This document shows, piece by piece, positions 22,031-34,199 of a stretch of DNA of 64,000 bases. Positions within the stretch are counted from its first letter, which is position 1. Each line of letters begins with the position of its first letter. The DNA is from Typhlomys cinereus (Eukaryota > Chordata > Mammalia > Rodentia > Platacanthomyidae): assembly GCA_023101885.1 (NCBI GenBank), contig JALPQD010000088.1, positions 5,615,501 through 5,679,500 of the forward strand, given 5' to 3'. The notes under the pieces were generated by a model. That model ran no database searches. It was not told the DNA's origin and saw only the letters and a program-made list of their open reading frames with translations. A program made the translations under genes and the position numbers.

Positions 22031-23224
22031 ACAGATGGGAAACGGGTTGGGTTTTTTTGCTTCCTTCAAGGTTAGGAAACGTCAGACTCCTTAGAAGCAT
22101 AGCCGGGGAAGAGTTTATCATATCTTGCTTGCTCCCAGCATTCCGGGAGCAGGTTGCACAGGCATTCCGTCCCTGGAATGTCCAGCCAGTCAAGGTCTAA
22201 GGAAGTCTGTTGACTAGTGGACAGGATGTCATTCTAAGGAACATGGGGTGAAGTAACATTTGGTGGTTCTATTGCTAATACACAAGCTTAAAGATATAAC
22301 CAAATGTTCGGTTAGATTCTATTTCTGCAGAAAGGGCCTTTAGACATTTGGGGAAAGTTGAGAGTGCTATGTGGTATGGTCAGGCAGTTGTTACATTTGT
22401 TCAGTGTGATAATGTGGCTGGTATGACAAAAAAAAATTTGACAACTACAAGTCAGAACCCAGTCATGGTAGGGAAGTCACAGCAGCAGAAACTGGTCACA
22501 TCACATCCTCAGACGAGAACAAGGAACAGTGAATCAATGCATGAATGTGAATACTTTCTCTACTTTATATAGTTGAGGATGCCCTCCTAGAGAACAACAT
22601 CACTCACAAGACCACTCAAATCTCCAGTCTATAAAGAGAAGCCATCATTCAGTCAGAGCTCACAAGATCCAGCAATCACTATTCAATGATTGAATTATCA
22701 TGTGGGGGAAGCACACCCTTCAAAAATGAACTTTTTCAGGGAATGCTTCACATTTAAATTACAACAGGAATGTGTACACCTGTCTACAAACATGTGCCTA
22801 GCAACTTCCAGGCATAATGTTAGCTGTTCAATCTGGATTATATGCCTATATTATATCAGTGTTTGTTGTACTGTAATTTCCATTTGTGGACTCTTGATTT
22901 TGGTAAAAAAAAAAAAAAGTTTTAAAAAAATAGCAAGCTGAATTTTTATTTTATCAAATCTTCTCCAGAATACAACCCAGAATCCCCAGCCTGGAAATTT
23001 CATCTCCTTTTCTCTTTTAAGCTATCTCAGTGTACTTTATGCTGTAGTTAAGCCAACACAGACTTCTTTCTCCATGTGCCTTGCCTGGTGCCTTAGTATG
23101 GGCTTTCCCTCTTTGGGGTACCCAATTGTAATGTTACCCTACCACTAAGGGTAAATCTCTGCTGATTTCCATGGATCTAGTGGTACTCCTTCTTCAGGAC
23201 TCCCAGTATCCTGTGATGTGAAAT

Positions 23225-23575
23225 GTCTCATGTGTTAGTTCTCCATCTCCATGACAAAATACCTGAGCAAACAACTAAGGGAGGAGAGTGTTCTTTCAGC
23301 TCATGGACTTAGAGCCCCCAGTTCACCACTCGGGGAGGGAATGGGGAGCACAGCACCTCACCTCCCGGCTGCAAGGTGGAATGAGAGAAGGCCTGCACTT
23401 TGGGGAGCTTTCTCCGGTGTTCTTTGTATTCCATCCAGACTGAGGGATGGCACTCCCCTCATTCAGGAGGTCTTTCTTTTCTCCTTAGCTAATCCTTTCT
23501 GGAAATGCCCTTATAGACGTAGTTGTAGATTGCCTGCATGTTGCCATCCTCCCTCCCCCAAATAGTGCCCAGTTC
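23225..23575 (+). repeat. Possible rodent LTR/MaLR-like interspersed repeat
   Basis: Begins 'gttagttctccatctccatg' with 'acaaaatacctgagcaaaca', a pattern I associate with an abundant rodent interspersed repeat, and continues with CTCA-rich sequence. Family assignment tentative. Confidence 0.35.
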
Positions 23576-24529
23576 TGTTTTCATGCCACACTTCCCTTTC
23601 TTCCCGCCCCCGCTTGGTATGCAAGGTTTTGTGTGGACTTGTTTCCAGCTCATCTGATTAAACTTTTAAACTTATTTTTCATGCTTTGTGTTGGCATCAT
23701 TTCTGAGGCCCAGCTTTTTGCCAAGTCAGCAATATTCCATTAGCGGTGCAGAGTTTATAAAAATGGTGTCACCATCTTCTAAGGGCTGCACATCTTCTCC
23801 CATGCCCCCCCCATGTTTTCATAGGTTCTGGGGATCCACACCCTGGTCCTCATGCTATAATCTCCCTAACCTCACTGTCACCCCAAGCAGTTCTTAAAAC
23901 ATGCCAATTCCATGGCCTGTATTTGAGTAGAAAGGGCCTTGGGGAATTGAGCTTTATTTCTGTGGTCACTGAAAAGGGGTCAAACTCTTCTTTACTTGCT
24001 GTCTGACTTTTCCTGGAGACTTTTAACCTTCCTCTTTGGCTCAAATTTGTGAAACAGGATGATGCAATCCATTGAAACTAGGAAGTCTCAAAATGAGTAT
24101 ATCAAAGCAGATTCTTAGACAGATCCTCAGGGGAGGTAATGGAACCTGTGTTTCAGAGGACCAGGGGCGAAGACCACATTTGGCATGTTTTATGTACGTG
24201 ACATAGGAAATCACCTTGAATTTTAATGAAGGCAGCTTCATACTGATTGGGAAAAGCACTTCCATCCCTCCCAGGAGGCACTATTTGCCTATTTACCGAC
24301 TCAGTCACAATGTCCTAGGGTCTTGACCACATGAGTTCAGGTCCTGTTTTTGCAAAGTAAGTTCAGTCTTGGGCTTATTTACTGCTTGACAATTTTCTTA
24401 TGGCTCCCTTAATAGCTATTTCTCAGGAGCTTGGAGAAAGATGAAATGAAAATGTATTAGATGCCAATTATATTTATATTAATTTTGCAGGACTATCTGC
24501 AGTCCACCATATCTATCCCAAATGAAGCC

Positions 24530-24972
24530 CATATTGTGATTTTGGTCTGAAGTGTCTCCCTGACTTTCTCCCTCTCCCCCTGGCTAAAGGTTCATGTGTG
24601 GAAGGACTTGTTTTCAGATGGTGTCTGCTGAGAGCTGATGGGATCACGAGAACTCTTAAGTTCAAATCCTCAGGCAAGTTCATTGCTGAAGGAAGCGTCA
24701 GGAGGTGTGGCCCAGCAGCAATAAGCAGGTCAGTGGAGGAGTATCTTGTGCCTTAGAGGGTTCATTTTGTACCTTGAATGTTCCTTGTTGCTCCTCTGAT
24801 CCACCATGAAGTGGACCGTGTTCTCTCTCTGACCACACCTGGGGACACAGGCAATGCAGCCAAGCGGCAGTGAACTGAAGCCATGAGCCAAAAATAAGTC
24901 CTTCACCAAGAATTTCTTTTTTTTTCTTCTTCCAGATATTTTGTCACAGTAACAACAACAAAAAAACTAACA
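24530..24972 (+). repeat. MaLR-type LTR (solo)
   Basis: Contains 'gatgggatcacgagaact', 'ctctgatccaccatgaagtg', 'gaactgaagccatgagccaa' and a 3' end 'atattttgtcacagtaacaa' typical of MaLR LTRs (MST/ORR1-like). No internal coding region follows. Confidence 0.55.
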
Positions 24973-24975
24973 CTC

Positions 24976-25225
24976 AGGGCTGGAAGATGGCTTAATCTTT
25001 GTCTCATGAGCAAAAGGACATGAGCTTGGCTCCCCAGATCCTACATAAAATTGCTCAGGAGATACAGCAGTGGCCTGCAGTTCTGGCTGTGGAAGATAGA
25101 GCCTGGGAAACCCCAGAACAAAACAATAAGGAAGGTAGAGCAATCCAGGATAATTCCTGATGTCACCCTTGGGCCTCCACAGACAGTCAGACAGACAGAC
25201 AGACACACACACACACACTAATAAA
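24976..25225 (+). repeat. Family-A tRNA-derived SINE
   Basis: Head 'gggctggaagatggcttaat', body 'gcagtggcctgcagttctgg', 3' end with (AGAC)n(AC)n near 25185-25218. Inserted immediately after the LTR. Confidence 0.8.
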
Positions 25226-25502
25226 AAAAGGAAACCTAATAGTTTTCTTTAAGAGCATTAGATGTGCTGTAGGAAGGATAGAAATTGGGTGAAAGTTTTT
25301 AGAAGGAGACATGGATTATTGAACTGAGGGGGCTGCCAACTTTTGTGGATTGGGAAAGCCTCAGGTGTTGTGTGCTTCATTTGCTTAGTCACTGCTTAGT
25401 CACTGGGCTTTTATGCAAGGGCAAAAACAGAGACTCAGGTAAAGTAACTTGTGAAAGTGAAGCCAGTATCCAAGCACAGACAGAATTAGACTATTTTGTT
25501 AA

Positions 25503-25650
25503 ATATTTTATCTATTTATTTATCTAATTGAGAGGAAGGGAGAGAAAGAGAGGCACACATATGCACCAATGTATCATGTGGGTTTCCAGGGATCCAACTC
25601 GTATCTCCAGGTTCACAAGCAAGCGCTTCACCTGCTGAGCTTCTTCACCA
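25503..25650 (-). repeat. B2-like SINE
   Basis: A-rich/GA-rich left end, 'gtttccagggatccaactcg' and the right end 'cttcttcaccagccct' (head complement). Confidence 0.7.
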
Positions 25651-25786
25651 GCCCTGAATCTTTCTTTTATTTAAATAGTTAAATCGGGTGTGTGACGATG
25701 TCATTCACAAAGTGGAATGATGCTTGGTTTAATTTTAATAAGAGGAAATAGTTTCTTATTATAATAAAAAAATCATATATCCCCAG

Positions 25787-25965
25787 GGATCTGGCAAGGT
25801 GGCTTAGTGGGTCAAGATATCTGTGTGTAAACTTGAAAAACGTGAATTTGATCCTGAAGAGCACAGCAGGAGAGACTCACACAATTTTCAGAAGTCAGTT
25901 CTCCCCTTCCACCATGTGGGTTTCTGGGGATTGAACTCAGGTCACCAGATTGGCATTCTGGATTG
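25787..25965 (+). repeat. B2-like SINE
   Basis: 'ggcaaggtggcttagtgggt' head and 'acgtgaatttgatcctgaag' B-box region. The 3' part resembles a reversed second copy. Confidence 0.5.
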
Positions 25966-26070
25966 GACAAGTCATGTCCATGTTCTTTGTCTACGTTTAA
26001 ACACAAGTCTGTTATATATCCATTTTTTTCTTTTTAAAAAATAAGGAACGCAAAAAAAAATACATATATA

Positions 26071-26187
26071 AAAAAATAAGGAACACGTCATGAATTTGCA
26101 TGTCGTCCTTGCTCATGGTCCATGCTAATCTTCTATGTATCTAATCTTCTCTTCCAATTTTAGTATATATGCCTCTGAGCTGAGCAC
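26071..26187 (-). pseudogene. U6 snRNA retropseudogene, rearranged
   Basis: The minus strand reads like U6 snRNA: it begins GTGCTC, then ATATATACTAAAATTGGAA, AGAAGATTAGCATGG, GCAAGGACGACATGCAAATT and GTGTTCCTTATTTTT. The middle carries a duplicated AGAAGATTAG segment. A further U6-like 3' end (GCGTTCCTTATTTTT) lies just downstream on the same strand at about 26037-26053. Near-identical 15-mers ctgttatatatYcat at 26009-26023 and 26187-26201 look like target-site duplications. Mismatches throughout and no upstream Pol III promoter elements seen, so a pseudogene. Confidence 0.85.
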
Positions 26188-26735
26188 TGTTATATATTCA
26201 TAGCAAAAACTGAAAATGCTCAGAAACCTAAGTATAGAAAACAAAATTTATTATAATCACTCCTTCTGGAAATCACGACCTTGAACAATTTGGTATGTTT
26301 TCCAGTACTGTTCTGTCCATTTTTTTTTTTTTTTTTTTTTAGAAATATTTGAAAACTTGTTAAAGACGAGGTACTTGATTTGGTAAGGCTGTTGTAACAT
26401 AGATCACAGCTGATTTATTCTGAGGTCTCTGGCTTTGGCCTTTACGTGCTCACGCGTGTCTGTCTCCACATATTTTTCTCCTCCTCCTGCCTGTTTACTA
26501 TGTCTTAACCCCCTTGGAGAGGCCCTACTCTAGTTACCTCATTTTAAGTTCCCCGTCTTCATTTTTGCATTCAGTTATTCTGAAGAACTGCAGGCTAGGA
26601 TTTTTTCCTTATGAGTTTTGGCGAGATCTAACTCAAATTCAGCTTCTAACATACCCTCGGTGCCGTGATACAGGGAAGTTAAAAAGCACAATAGTAAGTC
26701 ATGCTGGCCTGCCAGTCAACATAAGAAATAAAAAT

Positions 26736-26905
26736 GACCAGGCCAGAGAGACAACTCAGCTCATAAAAGACCCTGCATGCATACACATAAACCTGGCAAC
26801 TGAGTTTGACCCCTGAAGCCCACATGGTCGAAGAGAAAGTGAACTTCTGAAAGTTGTCTGCTGACTCCCTCCTGGTGTTTCTCTCTCTCTCTTTCTCTCT
26901 GTTTC
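26736..26905 (+). repeat. B2-like SINE with (TC)n tail
   Basis: 'aggccagagagacaactcag', 'gagtttgacccctgaagccc', then 'ctctctctctctttctctct' at the 3' end. Confidence 0.65.
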
Positions 26906-27182
26906 AGTAAGTTACTAAAAAAAAATAGAGACAATCAATTTGTTATTTTAATCACAGTCTCATTCACCCAAACACCCCAAACTCATTTGAAAAACAGCCC
27001 ATTCAGTTACTCAGTCTTTACTTTGCTGGCCTGGACCTCCTGTTCCTGCCCCAGCCCCTCAAGCACTGAGATTATGGCCATGCCCCACCACAGCTGGCCG
27101 CTCACCTTGCCCTTTAAAGGCCCAGCCTTTGCATCTCACACAAGCCCATTAACAGAGGGAAGGGTTTGGATGTGGGCTCCTG

Positions 27183-27557
27183 CTATGGTTTGTCCCCAGC
27201 GAAACTTAACTCAGGCTAGCATTTAATTGCCAGTGTAATGGTACTAAGACATGGCGGGACCTGTCAGAGGAATTAATTAGGTCACAAGGATTCTTCTGTC
27301 ATGAAGGGATTGAGAAAGTGCCCAGGAAAGTGGGTCGGCTCTCTGGGTGGCGTGTAGCTACAGGGGGTCAGTTTCTCTGTCCCTCTTGTCTGCATACTCA
27401 CTTCCTCCCTTTCCCAGTATGCACACAACCTCAGCCTGAAGTTGGCACCATGCATGTGAACCCCCAGCGGAATGAGCCCAAACAAACTTCTTTTCTGTAG
27501 AAATTACCTCCTTTGGTCTTTATTGTGTTGTAGCAACAACAACAAAAATGGACTGAG
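27183..27557 (+). repeat. MaLR-type LTR (solo)
   Basis: Starts 'gctatggtttgtccccagcg', passes 'attaattaggtcacaaggat', and ends 'cctcctttggtctttattgt' and 'caaaaatggactgag'. These are hallmarks of MST/THE/ORR1-type LTRs. No adjoining internal region. Confidence 0.65.
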
Positions 27558-27657
27558 GTTGTCACATTTCGTCATTTCCACTTCCTGCAGCAGCGATTTC
27601 CAAAAGATTAGATGATGATTTGTTCTATGTTTCTTTTTGTCCTAGAAATGCTGGAAA

Positions 27658-27850
27658 AAGGGGTTGGTGAGATAAGCTCAGGGGGTAAGGAACCTGCTTA
27701 CAAATCTGGGGACCCGAGTTCTGTCTCTGAAAGCCCACAAGGTGGAAGGAGAGAACTGACTTCTAAAAGCTGTGATTTGACCTTCACTTGTACATGGGCT
27801 CGCTCTCTGTCTGTCTGTCTGTTTGTCTCTCTCTCTCTCTCTGTCTTTCT
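27658..27850 (+). repeat. B2-like SINE with (CTGT)n/(CT)n tail
   Basis: 'gttggtgagataagctcagg', 'cccgagttctgtctctgaaa', and a tail of CTGT and CT units to about 27850. Confidence 0.7.
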
Positions 27851-28007
27851 CCTCTGCATATATATGCCAATCTTCACTATAGGAGATCAGGACCTTGCAG
27901 GCTTTGTCCAGATGTATCTTTGCTAACTTTCTAATGCCCATTACTCGGCTGTGCTCTCATTATTTATTCCAGTGACATTGATTTTCAGTGGTTCTCTGAA
28001 TTTTTTT

Positions 28008-28125
28008 TTCTTGATTCTGGATCACTCTGTCACACAGGTTAACCTTGAACTCGTGGACAGAGATCCTCCTGCTTCTTTGGCCTCCCGAACACCCGGGTTG
28101 CAGGTGTGCATCACCAAGATGGCTT
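28008..28125 (-). repeat. B1-like SINE
   Basis: 'ggatcactctgtcacacagg', 'ttaaccttgaactcgtggac' and 'ggttgcaggtgtgcatcacc'. Minus-strand 7SL-derived repeat. Confidence 0.75.
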
Positions 28126-29154
28126 GATTCCTTGATGTTCTTTCTAGTGTTTTGAAAAATTCACGGGTGGCTTGTGTGACTAATATGTGAGTTGCACAAA
28201 TGTGGAAACAGCTTTTCGTTTCTCTTGTCACTGGCAAATCTACTTAAGCATTACCCACTCCCAAAGCCCCCACCTCTCTCTAAGGTACACACACACCCTT
28301 CCCACATTCAGTGCCACTATCCTTATTTATTCTCTTTAGTATGATCATGTGTTTCTCAGAAGCATAAGCTATACCAGAATAAGGTCTCACTAACATCACA
28401 TTATTCCTGACTTCGGGGTTGCTGTGATAAAAATGAAGGACAATGTATTTTGAAATGGGCCTTGGGAGCAAACTCACTTTGTATTTTCTATTTAAAGGGG
28501 TTCACACCCTTAAATTCTGTCTCATAACAGTATGACTATTTCACATCCAGGTATTTCTCTGGTTGCCTAATAGGTGTTGGTGCTGTGCTAGGTTTGGGGC
28601 ACAAGTGTGAAGAAGATGATTTCTGAGCATGCGCAGTTCACGTCTCACTATGGTAAATTAGTGGAGAAGGCGCCCCTGACCTGTGTGTTTCAAAACACTG
28701 GGAAGGAGAAAGAATGGAAGGAGTCTCCTTTGTTTTGTTTTTTGTGGTTGGTTGTTTTTTCCAAATGGGGGAGTCGAAAGTGGTGTTCTTGCGCTTCAAG
28801 GGGTCCTGGTAATTATGACCTGTGTTCTCTTTTTGGACATCTCAAGAGGCAGCTGCTTAGTTTGCCTATTGCAAGTGGAGGCATAGAGATCCAATCCTGC
28901 CCATGTGACTTTGAAACCTTCCAACTTCCCAGTGCTTCCACATGAAGTCCAGATCTAGGAGCGGAGGCGTCTTCCAGCCTGGGCACAATCCCAGCTTTAG
29001 CCTTCACCAGCCACCAGCATTTCAAAAGACTGGAGATCAAAATGGAGTTGGTGTGCTCTTCCCACACCATAAAGTAGCTATAGGAACGGGAAAATGTATT
29101 TGGGGTTTACCTTTGCTCACTGTTGAATGAAAGAAAGTGACAGATAAGGATTAT

Positions 29155-29173
29155 TTTTTTAACTTTAATTTTT

Positions 29174-29205
<32 letters not shown>

Positions 29206-29365
29206 ATAAGCACACAGATGCATAGGTCATGGTATATGTGGAAACCAGACGACAACTTGCAGAAGTCAGGTCTGTTCTTCCACTGTGTGGGCCCCAGGGA
29301 TAGAACTCAAGTCCCTGGGTTTGTGTGTGGGTGCCTTTCTACCCACAAGCCATGTTACTGGCCTA
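29155..29365 (-). repeat. B2-like SINE with (GA)n end
   Basis: (GA)n at about 29174-29199, 'ggccccagggatagaactca' and a right end of 'caagccatgttactggcc'. Confidence 0.65.
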
Positions 29366-29559
29366 GTATTTGAGATTAAATCCTATTAATTTAGAACAGC
29401 TAAATTATAGTCCCGTGAGACACAGAGGAACACTTCACAACTATAAACAAAGTAGCTCTCTTATGTATTGACATAGAAAGATATCCATGATATATGATAG
29501 GGGGAAAAGTCTATACAATTTCCATCCTTGTTTTGCATATGCATAGAGAAATCACTTGG

Positions 29560-29561
<2 letters not shown>

Positions 29562-29600
<39 letters not shown>

Positions 29601-29842
29601 GAGTGTGTGTATATATGTATCAGAGAGCACTGTGTGTGCACCTGTGGAGACCCAAGGTTGACTTTGGGGATCATTCTGGATTGTTCTATCTCTTTTTTGC
29701 TTTGCTCTGGGGTTTTCCAGGCTCCACTTTCCAGAGTGAGAAGTGCAGGCCACTGCCATTTCTGCTTAGCATCTGGGATCTGAATTAAGGTCCTTCTGCT
29801 TTCCAGGCAAAGTCTTAACCTCTAAGCGTCTCCTTAGCCCAC
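29562..29842 (-). repeat. Family-A SINE with (TG)n tail
   Basis: (TG)n about 29564-29598, 'cactgtgtgtgcacctgtgg', 'tttgctttgctctggggttt', right end 'agcgtctccttagccc'. Full-length minus copy. Confidence 0.8.
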
Positions 29843-29894
29843 AACATACTAAATTGTTATCAGTGACTTCTCTGGGGATTAGAATTTGAGGTAT

Positions 29895-30120
29895 TTTTCA
29901 AAATGTTATTGGCATATACCAAGTGTAGTTTCGTTTTATCTACATACATGCTCATAATGTATTTGGATGGTATCATCCTCTAGTTACCCTCTTTTCCCCT
30001 TCCCCCTCTTGTTAATATCCCTTTCCTGGAAGTCCCCTGCCTGTCTCATGTCTCATGTGTCACCACTGGGTTTCCCTAGGGTTGTTTACAGGAGCATGGG
30101 TAACATCAGTTTCTAGATTC
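29895..30120 (-). repeat. L1 3'-UTR-like sequence
   Basis: Pyrimidine-rich 'accctcttttccccttcccc' with flanking AT-rich sequence resembles a reversed rodent L1 3' UTR. Tentative. Confidence 0.35.
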
Positions 30121-30211
30121 TTGACAAAACTGTCTCTTCCTCCTGTATCAATCATTAATTATATTTGAGTCCCCACAAGACACTTCTGTTTGATGTTGGC
30201 AGGCCCAGACT

Positions 30212-30213
<2 letters not shown>

Positions 30214-30254
<41 letters not shown>

Positions 30255-30435
30255 ACACTGTGTATCATTGGGGATCATCCTGGATTTCTTCTACCTCCTT
30301 TTTGCTTTACTATGGGATTTCCCAGGTTCCACCCACCAGGGCCAGAAATGCAGACTGACACCTGCATTTTTACGAGAACTCAGGCCTCCTATTCGAGAGG
30401 TAGAGACTTAACCCCTGAGCCATCTTTCCAGCCCA
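30214..30435 (-). repeat. Family-A SINE with (TG)n tail
   Basis: (TG)n 30215-30251, 'tttttgctttactatgggat', right end 'cccctgagccatctttccag'. Slightly deleted internally. Confidence 0.8.
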
Positions 30436-31304
30436 CTTGGGCAGAGTTTCAGTAAGTAAACACAGCACCCACTGAGAGTTCAAGAACACAACCACCATGC
30501 CATGCCTGGAATTCAGTGTTCTGCGGCTGCCACTCTCCAGCTCTTTGTCTTTCCACCCCTTCTTCTGCTATGCTCCCTGAGCCTTGGAAGGGGTGATATA
30601 AATGTCCCACTTATGGCTGATCTTCAGTCTTTCTTCCCACTACCCTGATCAGATATGAGTTGCTGCAGTCCCCACGGGTGACTGCTAAAAGAAGATGCTC
30701 TGGGCAAAGCTAACAGCAGCACTCATCTATGGGCTTAAACCCGCTGTTTATTTAGAAGGGAATTTGATGGGCACACGTGTCCATTTAGCAGAACAGCAAT
30801 AGCTTTCCCCCTGGGGCCAGGACCTCCCCACCCATAGGGTTTGGACTCGAGGGGTGTATAGTACCAGATGTGAATTTCATCCCTCAGGGCCGGCATCCAT
30901 TACAAACATAAAGGGGCTGCTCTTCCACCACAGATTCGCCCACCACTGAACCTCTTTCATGAGTTCATCTCTCACGGCTGGTCTGCGTTGCTGTGCAGTC
31001 CACAGTTGAGTTAGACTTGATAGTTCTTTCCCAGCAGGGAGGAAGCGACCAGCCATCTCACCTACATTTCTCCACGTCCTGTGGCCATGGCACGTGGCAC
31101 CTTTGGCAATCGAGTCTTACCATCTGGTGTACAACTAACCACAGTGGCATTTGCTGGATTGTCTGACAGCTCAGGGACTTTCCGACTGACTTATGGCGAG
31201 CTAGCCCATTCCTGACATAGGGATTTGGGTTTAATAATCTGTAGCTTCTGGAAGTCTTTTCCACCCACAGAAGATACTTTATTAGCTCAAGTATACCTTA
31301 AAAA

Positions 31305-31450
31305 ACAACAACAGGGTCTCCTATATCCCAGCTAGCCTTGAACTGTGTAGCCAGTGGTGACCTTGACCTGACTCTTCTACCTCCACTTCCCAAGTACTAG
31401 GATTACAGACCTGTACTGCAGTGTAGTACTAATGCACTACGTGCTGGGCT
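31305..31450 (-). repeat. B1-like SINE
   Basis: 'cagggtctcctatatcccag', 'ctagccttgaactgtgtagc', 'ctaggattacagacctgtac'. Confidence 0.8.
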
Positions 31451-32337
31451 TTGTGTATATTCCCTATTGGCACTCTAGCAAGAACTGCGAACATCCCCAG
31501 CTCCTTCTCATTCTTTATGTGATGTGATCTAAGCAATTCAAGAGATTTTACAGTCACAACTGGCCAAGTACACCCAACACTGTGGTTCCCTTCTAGACAC
31601 TGTGGAAATGGAGTCTGGTTTAAGTTAGTATCACTTTGGACATCAAATGAGGCTAAATTGGGAGCTTCTAGTTAGGTCCTCAGAACAGCTTTATGTGCAA
31701 TATTTGCAAACTAAAAAGGCAGGCAGAGGGTGTCATGAGACCTGCAGTCTATTCATAACTGACTGACGCAAGAAGAAAGGTCAAAACAGAGCCATGAGAA
31801 GATCTTAAGAACCCTCAGCGGAAAGCCTTATTTCCTAAAAGTCCACATACTAATGTCTTGAAGTTCACAAGACCAACTTCGGTAAGCATAGCTGGGAGAA
31901 GACCCTCTCGACCGTCCCCATAGCAGGCCCTCCTGCTCTGCAGAAGCAGCAGGCATTCATACAAGCCTCGGTTTTCCTAAAGTTTAAGCAGGCAGCTTTA
32001 GCAACTCAGTGGCTCCAGTTTGGGAAGGAAAAACAAATGCAGTCTAGAGTAGATATAAAGCTTCCCAGGGGTACGTCTAGCTTGGACTTTAAAGATCTTT
32101 GAACTTAGTTGAAAAGTCCCATCCTTTCGCTGAACATTACATTAAGTATTTTCCTAAGGAACAATGCTTCAAAAAATTCTTTAAAAATATTTTATAAGAA
32201 AATAGAGTTTTTTTTTTCTTTCCAGAAAATCATTTGGAAGTTACAGAAAAGCAAAAGCAAATTCCCAATACTCTCACTCTGCAGAGACTGAATCAGTAAG
32301 CTTGACGAACATATTCTTAGAGTATGAAAAAAATTAC

Positions 32338-32485
32338 AAAGCTGGGCTTGGTGTTATATAACTGTAATTCCAGCACTTGGGAGGTGGAGGCAGGAGGATT
32401 GGTGGTTAAGGGCCAGCTTCAGCTACCAAGTAAATTAGAGGCTAACCTGAGCTATATGAGGTTACCTCAAAAAAGAAAAAAGCAA
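32338..32485 (+). repeat. B1-like SINE
   Basis: 'agctgggcttggtgttatat', 'aattccagcacttgggaggt', 'ggaggcaggaggattggtgg', A-rich tail. Canonical left-end B1 order, plus strand. Confidence 0.85.
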
Positions 32486-33069
32486 CAAAAAAATCTAAAA
32501 TTGTATATGTGTTTTTCTTCAAAACTTGATTTCTTTGCATTATATATAAGTACTTTTCATGATTAAATATTTTTTCCATGCTACCATTACTTAACCACTT
32601 ATGTTAAATATTTAGTTCTGGTATTTCTATTATAAACCTGTAATTATTTTTGCTTTGTAATCTTTAGAATTCTTTCACCAAACTAGTTGGTGAAAGATGT
32701 GTGCTTTAAATTCTTCACATTCTATAGGATTTTTCAGAAATGTAAATTCATCTCACTAATGAATGGCATTTCCAAAGCCTGACTAATATTTAGATTGTTG
32801 TTAATTCGGTGTTATTTGTCTAGTAGGGAAAAATCTCACAGTTTACATTTTGTTATGAATGACTGTGCAAGTATTGTACATTACTCTGTGTCTACATTTA
32901 TCAGTTATTTTGTTTGTAAACATTAAAATCATTTCTTAAATACAGGGAAGATTATCAGCTAAATAAATGTCATTACACTAGTAAGGAACATAGTCTTGCC
33001 CACGTTCATTAGCAACAGGGCTACATCATGAGACCTTGCGTTATCCTGCTCAGGTTAAGAATAAATAAG

Positions 33070-33235
33070 TCTTCCCATTTTATTATTCTTTGAGAGAAGC
33101 AGGCCCACATATGCCATGGTAGAGGTCAGAAGATAACTTTCAGAAGTCAGTTCTTGCCTTCCACTGTGTGGGTTTTCTAGCGAATGAGCTCAGGTATCCA
33201 GGTTGACAGCAGTGCTTCCCTGCTGGTCCTCATTT
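33070..33235 (-). repeat. B2-like SINE
   Basis: 'tttcagaagtcagttcttgc', 'aatgagctcaggtatccagg', ending before a 'ctggtcct' head-like end. Diverged. Confidence 0.55.
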
Positions 33236-33544
33236 TCCAGTGTTATCAGCACTAGCTACTCGGGTGCCTGCTCTGAGGGCCATGGGATGTGTTACCTCAG
33301 GCAGATGTCAGCAATGAGCAAGCAGGTGCCCAGTGAGTGCTGGCATTAGAGGCATATGCTATCACATCTAACAAGATGAATTTTGAGACAGATCTGTCAG
33401 TGCTAAGGAAATACTGAAACTAAAGGCAGCCAAACGTGTAACAGAACCCAAGTCCTCTTAGAAGCCAGACTCACACTGCCTACTGTTAGGTGGATTTGTT
33501 AAAGAGGTCCTTATAGTAGGATTGTTGGATTTTTATTTAATTTT

Positions 33545-33780
33545 ATTTTGCGTGTGGGTATACCAGAGGGTATTATGTATCCCTGTAGAGGACCAAGGAT
33601 CCTAACTGCTTCTATCTTCTTTTTGCTTTGCTCTGGGATTTCCCGGGCTCTGCCCTCCTGGACCGGAAGTGCAGGCTGCTGCCATTTCTACCTGGCATTT
33701 TTTACGTGGGATCTGGGATCTGAATTCTGGACCTTCTGCTTTCAAGGCAGAGGTTTAACCCGAGTCACCTCTCCAGTCCA
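33545..33780 (-). repeat. Family-A SINE
   Basis: 'attatgtatccctgtagagg', 'tttgctttgctctgggattt', 'ttctgctttcaaggcagagg', right end 'cacctctccagtcc'. Confidence 0.8.
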
Positions 33781-33811
33781 CTGTTGGCTTTTTTGGCTGA
33801 GTGTGTGTTTC

Positions 33812-33905
33812 TTAGTTGTTTTGTGTGAGCGCTGCTGGGGATCAAATGCAAGGCCTTGCATGTGCTAGGCAAGCACTCTACCCTGAATCCCATCCCAACC
33901 CACTG
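33812..33905 (-). repeat. ID-like SINE fragment
   Basis: 'gcatgtgctaggcaagcact' and 'ctaccctgaatcccatccca' are the ID head complement. Confidence 0.7.
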
Positions 33906-34199
33906 CTAGAAAAGGCTGTGGAATGGAGACCATCAACCAACACAAGTCTGTTAATTCAGTTCTGTTCTATAAGGCAATGGAGTATGGGGACAACGATGAC
34001 ACTGAAAATATCCTCAGCTTTAAAGGAAAATTATCAACCATAAGATATTTAATCAACCATAAGATACTTAACCATCTTCTTTACAATGAAGTAAAGGCAA
34101 AAGCACTGATAATATTCTTACTGCTCTTAAGTGCTTTGACCATCCAAATATGACAGAAACGTATTAAAAATATGTTCAGAAATAAGGCAAGTACACCTT

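Larger units (their letters stand above)
20661..34199. other. OSBP-PATL1 intergenic region
   Basis: I find no supported gene here. The block contains a (CA)n array at 21880-21924, a T20 run near 21467-21486, SINEs, MaLR-like LTRs (24530-24972 and 27183-27557), a U6 snRNA pseudogene (26071-26187) and L1-like 3' sequence. The stretches 20870-21590, 22200-23220 and 30440-31300 show nothing recognisable beyond low-complexity runs. Confidence 0.75.

Noticed and set aside
26071..26187. Functional U6 snRNA gene
   Set aside because: Body has mismatches, a duplicated middle and a duplicated 3' end, and there is no TATA/PSE layout upstream on the minus strand.
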